Positions 39,225 through 47,439 of a stretch of 64,000 nucleotides of DNA are shown one piece after another (positions within the stretch are counted from its first letter, which is position 1; each line of letters opens with the position of its first letter). The translations under genes were made by a program, and so were the position numbers. Origin of the DNA: Micromonospora haikouensis. GTDB lineage: Bacteria; Actinomycetota; Actinomycetes; Mycobacteriales; Micromonosporaceae. The notes below the pieces were generated by a model that saw nothing but the letters and a program-made list of their open reading frames with translations, did no database searches and was not told the origin of the DNA. Where the stretch lies: contig NZ_FMCW01000011.1 in the NCBI RefSeq assembly GCF_900091595.1, positions 124,001-188,000 of the forward strand, in the 5' to 3' direction.

Positions 39225-40231
39225 TGAAGGACGTGGACCGGACCATGCCCGCCGCCGAGGTCGGCCGCCTGGCCCGGGCGGTGCTGGACGCGGTCGGCTC
39301 GGTCGTCGTCGGCAAGCGGGACGCCCTGGAGCTGGTCCTCGCCGGCATCCTGGCCGGCGGCCACGTGCTGCTGGAGGACCTGCCCGGCCTGGGCAAGACG
39401 CTGACCGCCCGATCCTTCGCCCAGGCGCTCGGGCTGGACTTCCGCCGGCTCCAGTTCACCCCCGACCTGCTCCCCGCCGACGTGACCGGCTCCTTCCTCT
39501 ACGACCAGCGCAGCGGCGACTTCTCCTTCCGCGCCGGCCCGGTCTTCACGAACCTGCTGCTCGCCGACGAGATCAACCGGACGCCGCCGAAGACCCAGTC
39601 GGCGCTGCTGGAGGCGATGCAGGAGAAGCAGGTCTCGGTGGAGGGCGTGACGTACCGGCTCGACGAGCCGTTCCACGTCCTGGCCACCGCCAACCCGATC
39701 GAGTACGAGGGGACGTACCCGCTGCCGGAGGCGCAGCTCGACCGGTTCCTGCTGCGGGTGTCGTTCGGCTACCCGGACGGCGAGGAGGAGTGGGAGGTGC
39801 TGCGCCGGCGGATGGGCCGCCGCCGCGAGGAGGCCGAGATCGCCCCGGTCGTCGACGCCGCCACCCTGCGGGCCATGCAGGTCGCCCTGGAGAACGTGGT
39901 GGTGGAGGACTCCATCGGCCGCTACATCGTGGCGCTCACCGCGGCCACCCGGGAGCACCCGTCGGTGCTGGTCGGGGCGTCGCCGCGCGGCTCGCTGGCG
40001 CTGCTGCTGCTGGCCCGCGCCCGGGCGGTCTTCGCCGGCAGGGACTACGTGGTGCCCGAGGACGTCAAGGAGGTGGCCGCGCCGGCCCTGGCGCACCGGA
40101 TCACGCTGCGCCCGGAGATGTGGCTGCGCCGCGTCGACCCGTCCTTCGTGGTCGGGGAGGTGCTCGACCAGACCCCGGCTCCGGCCAGCGGCGCGCTGCC
40201 GAGCTACGCCGCCGGCCGGCCGGGGCGCTGA
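39224..40231 (+). CDS. MoxR-family AAA+ ATPase
   Basis: The 335-aa ATPase has Walker A EDLPGLGKTLTARS, Walker B LLADEINRTPPKTQ, sensor 1 HVLATANPIEYEGTYPLPEA with Asn and the arginine finger region QLDRFLLR. MoxR proteins act as chaperones with DUF58 partners in assembling or activating enzyme complexes. It starts inside the preceding stop codon and is followed 5 nt later by the DUF58 gene. Confidence 0.95.
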   Translation: MKDVDRTMPAAEVGRLARAVLDAVGSVVVGKRDALELVLAGILAGGHVLLEDLPGLGKTLTARSFAQALGLDFRRLQFTPDLLPADVTGSFLYDQRSGDFSFRAGPVFTNLLLADEINRTPPKTQSALLEAMQEKQVSVEGVTYRLDEPFHVLATANPIEYEGTYPLPEAQLDRFLLRVSFGYPDGEEEWEVLRRRMGRRREEAEIAPVVDAATLRAMQVALENVVVEDSIGRYIVALTAATREHPSVLVGASPRGSLALLLLARARAVFAGRDYVVPEDVKEVAAPALAHRITLRPEMWLRRVDPSFVVGEVLDQTPAPASGALPSYAAGRPGR

Positions 40232-40236
40232 CGGCC

Positions 40237-41601
40237 GTGTCCACCCCCGAGGGGCCGCAGGCGGCGGGCTGGGCGCCCACCCGGGCGCTGGGCCGGGCGG
40301 TGCTGCTGGCGGGCCTGCTTCTGATCGCCGGGGTGCTGCTCGGCCGGGTCGACCTGGTCGTGCTGGCCGCGCCGTTCGCGCTCGGCACCGCGTACGCGCT
40401 GCGCCGCCGGCCCACGGCGGGCCCGCAGTTGTGGATCACCGCCGCCGACGGGCACCTCGTCGAGGGCGGCGAGTTCACCGGCACGGTCAGCGTCGGCAAC
40501 CCGGACACGGTCGGCTACGACGTGGCGGTGGTGCGCACCCGCGTCTCGCCGTGGCTGCTGGTGGAGCGGGCCGGCGTCGGCGGGGCCCGGGTCGACCTGT
40601 CCCGCAGCGGCGTGGACCGGCCCTTCGTGACCGTCGTCGACACGGGCACGGCCGTCGACCTGGAGCTGGCCGGGAAGGCCCGGCGCTGGGGCCGGCACCC
40701 GATCGGCCCGGCCGGGGCGAGGGTCGCCGCCGCCGGGGGGATGCTGGTCTCCCGGGCGGCGATCACCGAGCCGGTCCGGTTCCGGGTGTACCCGAAGACG
40801 GAGCCGTTCGAGGCGGTGGAGGCGATGCCCCGCGCCGCCGGCCTGGTCGGCGCGCACCACTCCCGCCGGCCCGGCGAGGGCGGCGAGCTGGCCGGGGTGC
40901 GCGTCTTCGGCCCCGGCGACCGGCTGCGCCGCGTCGACTGGCGGGTGTCGCTGCGGGCCCGGCAGCTGCACGTGGCCGCCACCCTGTCGGACCGGGACGC
41001 CGAGGTGGTCGTCCTGCTCGACGTGCTCGCCGAGGCGGGCCGCTCCGGTGGCGTCGGCGGGGCCGCGTCGGTGCTGGACACCACCGTGCGGGCCGCCGCC
41101 GCGATCGGTGAGCACTACCTGCACCGGGGCGACCGGGTGGCGCTGCTGGAATACGGTCCGGCGGCCCGTCGGCTGCGCCCCGCCACCGGCCGCCGGCAAT
41201 ACCTCACGCTGCTGGAGTGGCTGCTCGACGTGCGCGCCGAGGCGTCGCCGCACGAGCCGTACGACCAGGTCTTCGGGCCGCAGATCCTCTCCTCGGACGC
41301 GCTGGTGGTGGTGCTCACCCCGCTGCTGGACGAGCGGTCCGCGCAGATGCTGGCCCGGATGGCCCGTTCCGGGCGGTTCGTGGTGGCGGTGGACACGCTC
41401 CCGGACGGCCTGCCGCCGCCGGGCCGGCAGGGCTGGTCCGAGGTGGCGTTCCGGCTGTGGCGGATCGACCGGGACACGATGATCGGCCAGCTCCGCGAGC
41501 ACGGCGTGCCGGTGGTCCGCTGGGCGGGCGCGGGCAGCCTCGACCAGGTGCTGCGTGACGTGGCCCGGCTCGCCACCGCCCCGAGGGTGGGCGGCAGGTG
41601 A
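40237..41601 (+). CDS. DUF58 domain protein
   Basis: The 454-aa protein has two N-terminal helices (residues about 17-60), a beta-rich domain and the DUF58 core FGPGDRLRRVDWRVSLRARQ, then a vWA-like fold with VVVLLDVLAE. It is the canonical MoxR partner. The GTG start at 40237 is 5 nt after the MoxR stop. Confidence 0.93.
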   Translation: MSTPEGPQAAGWAPTRALGRAVLLAGLLLIAGVLLGRVDLVVLAAPFALGTAYALRRRPTAGPQLWITAADGHLVEGGEFTGTVSVGNPDTVGYDVAVVRTRVSPWLLVERAGVGGARVDLSRSGVDRPFVTVVDTGTAVDLELAGKARRWGRHPIGPAGARVAAAGGMLVSRAAITEPVRFRVYPKTEPFEAVEAMPRAAGLVGAHHSRRPGEGGELAGVRVFGPGDRLRRVDWRVSLRARQLHVAATLSDRDAEVVVLLDVLAEAGRSGGVGGAASVLDTTVRAAAAIGEHYLHRGDRVALLEYGPAARRLRPATGRRQYLTLLEWLLDVRAEASPHEPYDQVFGPQILSSDALVVVLTPLLDERSAQMLARMARSGRFVVAVDTLPDGLPPPGRQGWSEVAFRLWRIDRDTMIGQLREHGVPVVRWAGAGSLDQVLRDVARLATAPRVGGR

Positions 41602-41662
41602 GCGGGGCAGGGCGGCCGGTGAACGGGGCAGCCCGGCCGACGGGTGACGAAAGGCGGTGCCG

Positions 41663-42232
41663 GTGAACCCGGTCGAGGTGGTGACCGAACGCGCCCGGGC
41701 GGCCCGCTCGGCGGTCAACCGGGTCAGCGCGGCCCCGCTGCTGGTGCGCGCCGGGATCTTCGGCGCGGCGCTGGCGGGGCTGCTGCTGGCGTACCCGGCG
41801 CAGGTCCTCACCGGCCGGCCGCTGGCCGCCCTCGCGCTGGTGGCGCTGCTGCCGGCGATCGGGCCGCGCCGGATCTGGCCGACGTTCGCCGCCCTCGTCG
41901 CGGTCGGCGGCTGGCTGCTGGCCACCGAGGGATACGACCGCCCGGTCGCGCTGTGGCGGCTGCTCGCCGTGGCGGCTGCCCTCTACCTCGCCCACTCGCT
42001 GGCGGCGCTGGCGGCGCTGCTGCCGTACGACGCGGTGGTGGACCCGGAGCTGGTCGTGCGCTGGCTCACCCGGGCTGGCGGGGTGCTGCTCGCCTCGGCG
42101 GTGCTGGGGGTGCTCCTCGTCCAGGTCGCCGACGCCGGGCCCGACCGGGGGCACCTCGGCGTGACGGTCGCCGGGTTGCTGGTGGCGGTGGCGGTGGCCG
42201 CGTTGCTGGGGTGGCTGCTGCGTCGCAAATGA
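41663..42232 (+). CDS. Polytopic membrane protein of the MoxR operon
   Basis: The ~189-aa protein has about five membrane helices (GIFGAALAGLLLAYPAQVL, PLAALALVALLPAIG, LAALVAVGGWLLA-like, LLAVAAALYLAHSLAALAAL, VLLASAVLGVLLVQVA, VTVAGLLVAVAVAALLGWLL). It ends the MoxR/DUF58 operon. GTG 41663 has AAAGG about 8 nt upstream; GTG 41657 is less well placed. Function unknown. Confidence 0.8.
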   Translation: MNPVEVVTERARAARSAVNRVSAAPLLVRAGIFGAALAGLLLAYPAQVLTGRPLAALALVALLPAIGPRRIWPTFAALVAVGGWLLATEGYDRPVALWRLLAVAAALYLAHSLAALAALLPYDAVVDPELVVRWLTRAGGVLLASAVLGVLLVQVADAGPDRGHLGVTVAGLLVAVAVAALLGWLLRRK

Positions 42233-42248
42233 CGGAACGGGAATGCAC

Positions 42249-42282
42249 GTTGTGCAGGTCACAGGTGTTGTGCTCCGTCACA
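42249..42282 (+). promoter_or_regulatory. Direct TTGTG..CACA repeats upstream of the NDH-2-like gene
   Basis: GTTGTGCAGGTCACA (42249-42263) and GTTGTGCTCCGTCACA (42267-42282) repeat with an 18-bp period. Each is an imperfect palindrome. They resemble Rex or CRP half-sites, but the half-sites are closer than the known consensus. Probably an operator of an unidentified regulator. Confidence 0.5.
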
Positions 42283-42325
42283 AAGGGGGGTCTCGAAAGG
42301 GGTTAGCGGAGCCGGCCGGGGAAAG

Positions 42326-43651
42326 ATGGTAGGCGTGAATCCGAAGCGGATCCTTGTCGTCGGTGCCGGGCACGTCGGTCTCTACGCCGCCCTTCGCCTG
42401 TCGAAGAAGCTCTCCTCGCGTGAGGCGGAGGTCGTCGTCGTCGACCCGCAGCCGCACATGACGTACCAGCCGTTCCTTCCGGAGGCGGCGGCCGGCAACA
42501 TCTCCCCCCGGCACTCCGTGGTGCCGCTGCGGCGGGAGTTGCGGCGGTGCAAGGTGGTGGCCGGCACGGTCACCCGGATCGAGCACGACCGCAAGGTCGC
42601 CACCGTGCAGCCGATCAGCGGCCCGACCCGGGAGATCCCCTACGACCACGTCGTGGTGGCCCCCGGCTCGGTCTCCCGCACGCTGCCGATCCCCGGCCTG
42701 CACGAGCACGGCATCGGCTTCAAGACCATCGGCGAGGCCATCTACCTGCGCAACCACGTGCTGGACCGGCTCGACGTGGCGGCGGCCACGCAGGACGCGC
42801 AGGTGCGCCGCAGCGCCCTGACGTTCACCTTCGTCGGCGGCGGGTACGCGGGCATCGAGGCGCTGGCCGAGATGGAGGACATGGCCCGCGACGCGCTGCG
42901 CTACTACCCGGAGCTGGAGCCGGAGGACATGCGCTGGGTGCTTGTCGAGGCGACCCAGCGGGTGCTGCCCGAGGTCGACCGGGACATGGGCGCGTACACG
43001 GTGCAGCAGCTGCTCAAGCGGAACATGGACATCCGGCTGGACACCCGCCTGGAGTCCTGCGTCGACGGGGTGGTGAAGCTCTCCGACGGCGACAGCTTCC
43101 GCTCCGACACGATCGTCTGGACGGCCGGCGTCAAGCCGTCGCCGATGCTGGACGCCACCGACTTCCCGCGCGACGAGCGCCGCCGCGTCACCTGCCTGCC
43201 GACCCTCCAGGTCGTCGACGGCGACCGGCTGGTCGAGGGCGCGTGGAGCGCCGGCGACTGCGCGGCGGTGCCGGACCTGACCAAGGAGCCGGGCAACTTC
43301 TGCTCGCCCAGCGCCCAGCACGCGGTGCGCCAGGCCGCCCGGATGGCCGACAACATCGCCAACGTGATCCGTGGCCGTCAGCCGGTGGACTACAAGCACA
43401 AGCACGCGGGCAGCGTGGCCAGCCTCGGCCTGCACAAGGGCGTGGCCCAGGTCTACGGCATCAAGATGACCGGCTGGCCGGCGTGGTTCATGCACCGGAC
43501 GTACCACATGTCGCGGATCCCGTCGTTCAACCGCAAGGTCCGGGTCGTGGTCGACTGGTCGCTGGCGTTCTTCCTCAAGCGTGAGGTGGTCGCGCTCGGC
43601 CAGCTGCACGACCCGCGCGAGGAGTTCGCCGAGGCGTCGCAGCCTCGGTAA
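42326..43651 (+). CDS. NDH-2-like NAD(P)/FAD-dependent oxidoreductase
   Basis: The 441-aa flavoprotein has two nucleotide motifs: the FAD-binding VVGAGHVGLYAALRL and the NADH-binding VGGGYAGIEALAEM, plus VEATQRVLPEVD, WTAGVKP and AGDCAAVPDL of the type II NADH dehydrogenase family. A C-terminal amphipathic segment (GWPAWFMHRTYHM, VVDWSLAFFLKR) would attach it to the membrane. It should pass electrons from NADH to quinone without proton pumping. The upstream repeats suggest redox or nucleotide control. The stop codon merges with repeat copy 4. Confidence 0.92.
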   Translation: MVGVNPKRILVVGAGHVGLYAALRLSKKLSSREAEVVVVDPQPHMTYQPFLPEAAAGNISPRHSVVPLRRELRRCKVVAGTVTRIEHDRKVATVQPISGPTREIPYDHVVVAPGSVSRTLPIPGLHEHGIGFKTIGEAIYLRNHVLDRLDVAAATQDAQVRRSALTFTFVGGGYAGIEALAEMEDMARDALRYYPELEPEDMRWVLVEATQRVLPEVDRDMGAYTVQQLLKRNMDIRLDTRLESCVDGVVKLSDGDSFRSDTIVWTAGVKPSPMLDATDFPRDERRRVTCLPTLQVVDGDRLVEGAWSAGDCAAVPDLTKEPGNFCSPSAQHAVRQAARMADNIANVIRGRQPVDYKHKHAGSVASLGLHKGVAQVYGIKMTGWPAWFMHRTYHMSRIPSFNRKVRVVVDWSLAFFLKREVVALGQLHDPREEFAEASQPR

Positions 43652-43704
43652 GGAAGGGCCCCCTGTTAACGCTTTCGGTATAGCAGGGGCCCCTTCTTAA
43701 CACC
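43649..43704. repeat. Palindromic repeat family A, copy 4
   Basis: Starts on the TAA stop of the oxidoreductase. GGAAGGGCCCCCTG pairs with CAGGGGCCCCTTC around the loop TTAACGCTTTCGGTATAG. It lies between convergent genes. A duplicated word TTAACACCTGGGCGGGC follows (about 43697-43730). Confidence 0.85.
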
Positions 43705-43736
43705 TGGGCGGGCTTAACACCTGGGCGGGCGCGGGC

Positions 43737-45626
43737 TCAGACCCGCCAGATCCAGGCGTCGGCGACCCGCTCGGCCGGCCCGTAGAGCTGGTCCAGGGTC
43801 GCCCGCAGGTCGTCGGCGTGGCGGGTGCCGTCGGCCACCGCGAAGCAGGACGCGCCCCAGCGGTCGGCGTCCCGGGCGGCCTGCCGCCGCTCCCGGTCGC
43901 CGATCGCCGGCCGGCCGCCCCGCTTCGCCACCTCGCTGAGCAGGTACGACGTGGGGCGCTTCCAGGTGCCCATGGCGGCCGTGCCGCCCTTGCCGTACGG
44001 GGCGATGAAGAAGCCCTCGGGCAGGCCGAACGCGGCGTCGGCGGCCGTGGCCCAGCGCATCGGCCACGGCTCCTTCGGCGTGGGCAGCGGCACCGGCACC
44101 AGCACGCCGCCGGGGCGGACGCACTCCCGCCAGTGGCCGGCCGAGATGAACTCCGGCAGCGCCGGCCGCTCGGCCGTGGGCAGGGGGGCCGGCAGGACCG
44201 GCAGCAGCGCGAGCCCGACCGCCGCCGGCACCAGCCGGCGGGCCCGGCCGGTGCCGCGCAGCGCCCGGTCCACGGCCAGCACCAGCAGGGTGCCGGCCAG
44301 CGGCAGGACCGCCAGGGCGAACCGCATCGGCAGCGCCCCGTCCACCACGGGCAGGCCCGCCAGCAGGGCGTACGGGCCGGGGATGCTGGTCCGGTCACCG
44401 CGGACGACCACGTCCGGGCCGAGCGACAGGGCGGCCATGACCAGCGCCCCGGCCGCGCAGGCGAGCACCAGTGGGCGGCGGCCCAGCCAGACCGCGCAGC
44501 CGAGTGTGACCACGAGCAGGGGCCAGCCGAGGAAGGTGTTGTATTCGGCCGGGCCGGTGGTGAGCCGGGCCGCCTCGTCGCTGCCGGCCGCCGACAGCGG
44601 GGAGAGCGTCCACCAGCTGACCAGGTCGGCCGAGAAGTAGTGCGGGCTGAACATGCCGTCGGCGACGCCCTGCGGGCCGGCGAACTGGAACCACAGCGGG
44701 TATCCCAGCACGAGCAGGGCCAGCCCGGCGGCGACCAGCATCCCCCCGGCGAAGCCGGGCAGCGCCCGGCGCAGCAGCGCCCGGTCGGCCAGCGCGTACG
44801 CGACGGCCATCACCAGCAGCGTCAGCGCGCAGAGGAAGAGCACCTCCTCGCCGACGAACACCTGGACGCTGACCACGACGGCGAGGCCGACGGCGGAGGT
44901 GAGCATGCGGCGGCGGTCGGGGCCGACCCGCGCCGGGCCGCCGCCGGAGGCTTCGTCCGAGCCCTTGCCGCCGCCTAGGCGGCCCGCGCGTCCCTGCGGG
45001 TCGGCCGCGCGCAGCAGCCGGACCACCAGCCAGACGATCACCGGCACCAGCCACTGGGCGGTCATGTGCAGGTGGCTGTTGGTCTGCGAGACGATGCCCG
45101 GCCCGAAGCCGCACAGCCCGGCCCCGAGCGCGGCGGCGAGCCGGTGCGCCCCGAGGACGCGGGTGAAGAGCAGGTGCCAGGCGAGGGCGGTGCCGGCGAG
45201 GTTGAGCCCGGCGAGCAGGGCGAAGGTGACCGGGGCGCCGAACAGCAGGGTGACCGGGGCGAAGGCCACCCCGAGCGCGATGACCGTGGTGTTGGCCATC
45301 AGGTTGACCCCGTCCGGGGCGTTGAGCCGGTCGGTGAGCAGCCCGAAGTCGCCGAGCAGGGCGCGCGAGTCGACGGCCAGGAACCACTCGTACAGCGTCT
45401 GGTCCTCGGGGTTGAGCGCCAGCACCCGGCCGGCCGGGTCGGGCCAGAGCCCGTGGGTGACCCAGCCCGCCAGGGCCGTGAACAGCAGCCCGACGAGCAG
45501 GTCGGCCCGGTGCCGGGCGACGGCGGCCCGCAGCCGGACCCACCGGCCCGCGGCCCGGGCCGGTACGTCGGAACGGACTGCCTGCTCGGGGGCGGCGTCG
45601 GGGGCCGTGGGGGCTGCGCTGCTCAC
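43737..45626 (-). CDS. Polytopic membrane protein, GT-C glycosyltransferase-like
   Basis: The 629-aa protein has about ten membrane helices followed by a C-terminal soluble domain. The first loop carries NPEDQTLYEWFLA and NAPDGVNLMANT, resembling the acidic loop of GT-C mannosyltransferases, so lipid-linked sugar transfer is a reasonable guess but no family motif is decisive. The GTG start at 45626 is preceded by TAGGGT (45633-45638) with a 6-nt gap, giving a leaderless transcript. It is divergent from the tRNA gene. Confidence 0.8.
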   Translation of the reverse strand: MSSAAPTAPDAAPEQAVRSDVPARAAGRWVRLRAAVARHRADLLVGLLFTALAGWVTHGLWPDPAGRVLALNPEDQTLYEWFLAVDSRALLGDFGLLTDRLNAPDGVNLMANTTVIALGVAFAPVTLLFGAPVTFALLAGLNLAGTALAWHLLFTRVLGAHRLAAALGAGLCGFGPGIVSQTNSHLHMTAQWLVPVIVWLVVRLLRAADPQGRAGRLGGGKGSDEASGGGPARVGPDRRRMLTSAVGLAVVVSVQVFVGEEVLFLCALTLLVMAVAYALADRALLRRALPGFAGGMLVAAGLALLVLGYPLWFQFAGPQGVADGMFSPHYFSADLVSWWTLSPLSAAGSDEAARLTTGPAEYNTFLGWPLLVVTLGCAVWLGRRPLVLACAAGALVMAALSLGPDVVVRGDRTSIPGPYALLAGLPVVDGALPMRFALAVLPLAGTLLVLAVDRALRGTGRARRLVPAAVGLALLPVLPAPLPTAERPALPEFISAGHWRECVRPGGVLVPVPLPTPKEPWPMRWATAADAAFGLPEGFFIAPYGKGGTAAMGTWKRPTSYLLSEVAKRGGRPAIGDRERRQAARDADRWGASCFAVADGTRHADDLRATLDQLYGPAERVADAWIWRV

Positions 45627-45692
45627 GGGTCGACCCTAGTGCGGGAGTGCCGGCGGGGTACGCCGGGTCGTGGCGGACCCGCTACGGTGACA

Positions 45693-45698
45693 CTGCAC
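45693..45698 (+). promoter_or_regulatory. Candidate -10 box for the tRNA-Leu gene
   Basis: TACGGT lies 30 bp before the mature tRNA start, a spacing consistent with a short 5' leader cut by RNase P. The -35 element cannot be fixed. Confidence 0.45.
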
Positions 45699-45728
45699 CG
45701 GCGCGTGGGCGACGCGCGGGGCCGCCCA

Positions 45729-45809
45729 GCCCGGGTGGTGGAACGGCAGACACGGCCGCCTTAAAAGCGGCTGCCGCAAGGCGTGCGGGTTCGACCCCCG
45801 CCCCGGGCA
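45729..45809 (+). tRNA. bldA: tRNA-Leu (anticodon TAA), bldA-type
   Basis: The 81-nt cloverleaf has acceptor arms GCCCGGG (45729-45735) and CCCGGGC (45802-45808), discriminator A, T-loop TTCGACC, a long variable arm, and an anticodon arm GCCGC-CTTAAAA-GCGGC with anticodon TAA. No CCA is encoded. A tRNA reading UUA is the only kind for the rarest Leu codon in such genomes. In Streptomyces this gene is bldA, which links UUA translation to development and antibiotic production. I noticed no in-frame TTA codon in the confident genes of this window. Confidence 0.93.
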
Positions 45810-45989
45810 CGCGCAGCACGGTGACCGCGCCGGTGAATGCGACCGTCGGTGGCGGCGAGGGCGTCACCTGCGGGTCTCTCAGCTTCTTCACAGCTCCTGC
45901 GCCGGTCGGTGATCTCCACGGCGTCGAGCGGGGCGTCTACCCTGGAAGGGCACGTTCACGTGCGACGACCCCCTGAGGGAGGCCTGACA

Positions 45990-46805
45990 GTGAAGACTTC
46001 GAACCCGGTGCTCGCCCGACTCGGCCAGGCGGCCGAGCGGGAACGGGCCACCGGGTACGCCCCGACCGGGCCCTACGGGCAGCCCGGCTATCCGCAGCAG
46101 TACCCGGGCGCGACGGGCTACCCGGCCGCGCCGCCCACCGTGACGCCGATGTCGATCGACGACGTGGTGGTCAAGACCGTCGTGTTGCTGGGCATCCTCG
46201 GCGCGTCCGCCGCGGCGGCCTGGGTGCTCGTCCCGGACGCGCTGCTCGGCGTGGCCTGGATCGGCGCGGCGGTCGTGGGCCTGGTCCTCGGCCTGATCAT
46301 CTCGTTCTCCCGGATGGCGAACCCGGCGCTGGTCATCGCGTACGCCGTCGTCGAGGGCGTCTTCGTCGGCATGGTGAGCAAGGCGTTCAACTCGCTCTAC
46401 GACGGCATCGTGCTCCAGGCCGTGGTGGCCAGCTTCGGCGTGTTCTTCCTGATGGCCATGCTCTACAAGGCGCGGGTCATCCGGGCCACCCCGAAGTTCG
46501 TCCGGGGCATGGTCGCGGCGATGGTCGGCCTGTTCGCGGTCATGTTGATCAACCTGGTGCTGGCGCTGTTCGGCGTCAACACCGGCCTGCGCGACGGCAG
46601 CCCGCTGGCCATCGGCTTCAGCCTGGTCTGCATCGTGGTCGCCTCGCTGAGCTTCGTGCTCAGCTTCGCGGAGGTCGAGGAGGGCGTCCGGATGGGGCTG
46701 CCCCAGCGCTACTCCTGGACGGCGGCGTTCGGCATCCTGGTCAGCCTGGTCTGGCTCTACATCGAGATCCTGCGCCTGCTGAGCTACTTCCAGGGCGACG
46801 ACTGA
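45990..46805 (+). CDS. Bax inhibitor-1/YccA family membrane protein
   Basis: The 271-aa protein has a Tyr/Gly/Pro-rich cytoplasmic N-terminus (GYAPTGPYGQPGYPQQYPG) and seven membrane helices with the family pattern, ending in WTAAFGILVSLVWLYIEILR. Bacterial members include YccA-like modulators of FtsH and possible calcium leak channels. GTG 45990 has GAGGGAGG 7 nt upstream. Confidence 0.93.
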   Translation: MKTSNPVLARLGQAAERERATGYAPTGPYGQPGYPQQYPGATGYPAAPPTVTPMSIDDVVVKTVVLLGILGASAAAAWVLVPDALLGVAWIGAAVVGLVLGLIISFSRMANPALVIAYAVVEGVFVGMVSKAFNSLYDGIVLQAVVASFGVFFLMAMLYKARVIRATPKFVRGMVAAMVGLFAVMLINLVLALFGVNTGLRDGSPLAIGFSLVCIVVASLSFVLSFAEVEEGVRMGLPQRYSWTAAFGILVSLVWLYIEILRLLSYFQGDD

Positions 46806-46816
46806 CCCTCGTCGCT

Positions 46817-46859
46817 CGACGGCGCCCGCCCCGCGATCTCGCGGCGGCGGGCGCCGTCG
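46817..46859 (+). terminator. Long hairpin terminator after the Bax-inhibitor gene
   Basis: CGACGGCGCCCGCC (46817-46830) and GGCGGGCGCCGTCG (46846-46859) form a perfect 14-bp stem. The inner CCGCGA/TCGCGG extends it. No U-tract follows, as is common in actinomycetes. Confidence 0.75.
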
Positions 46860-46955
46860 TGTTCCGGCCCGGCCGACCCGCCCCGGGCGTCCGCCGACCG
46901 CCGCCGGCTGCGCGGGCGAGCGGCGACCGCAGGGGGTACGTCGGCCCGGCGTCCG

Positions 46956-46961
46956 TAGACT
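46956..46961 (+). promoter_or_regulatory. -10 box of a leaderless transcript
   Basis: TAGACT is followed by 7 nt and the GTG at 46969. Confidence 0.65.
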
Positions 46962-46968
46962 CGGCGCG

Positions 46969-47289
46969 GTGAGCGCAGCGGAACTGGGCCGGGCGGTGGA
47001 GCTGCTGGTCCGTCAGGTCGGGCACTGGCAGCAGCCGCGCTGGGCGGCCTCGGCCGGCGGCGGCAACGTGCCCCGGGCCGACCTGGTGCACCGGCTGGTG
47101 CAGGAGATCGCGAACCTCGCCGCCGACGCCGAGGGGCAGCCCCGCCGGGCGGTGCCCCGGCTCGACAACGACCTCGCCCTGCCCGACCAGCTCCGGGTGG
47201 TCGCCGCCGACCTGCTGGCGGCGGCCCCGCCGGACGCGGTGCTGCACCGGGCCGCCGCCGAGGTGACGGCGACCCGGTCCGCGCTCTGA
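46969..47289 (+). CDS. Small conserved actinobacterial protein (106 aa)
   Basis: The protein is helical: [59 protein letters not shown]. No membrane segment or catalytic motif is seen and I do not know its function. The GTG start is fixed by the leaderless promoter. Confidence 0.75.
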   Translation: MSAAELGRAVELLVRQVGHWQQPRWAASAGGGNVPRADLVHRLVQEIANLAADAEGQPRRAVPRLDNDLALPDQLRVVAADLLAAAPPDAVLHRAAAEVTATRSAL

Positions 47290-47321
47290 CCCCCCGCGCT
47301 CCCGGCTACCCGCGCGGCCAG

Positions 47322-47410
47322 GGCCCGCGTTCCCGGCCGCCCGCGCTCTAAGGCCCGCGTTCCCGGCCGCCCGCGCTCTAAGGCCCGGGTTCCCGGCCGC
47401 CCGCGCGGCC
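47322..47410. repeat. 30-bp tandem repeat, about three copies
   Basis: The unit begins GGCCCGCGTTCCCGGCCGCC and ends with CGCTCTAA. Copies one (47322-47351) and two (47352-47381) are identical. Copy three (47382 on) diverges, and a degenerate copy precedes at 47292. The array lies just downstream of the thiolase stop on the opposite strand. Confidence 0.85.
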
Positions 47411-47439
47411 AGCGCGAGCGCCGGGAGGCGCCGCGCGGC

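Noticed and set aside
42249..42282. Assignment of the repeats to Rex or CRP
   Set aside because: Rex needs 8 nt between TTGTG and CACAA and CRP needs GTG-N8-CAC; here the gaps are 5-6 nt.
47322..47410. CRISPR-like array of 30-bp repeats
   Set aside because: Copies are directly adjacent without unique spacers.
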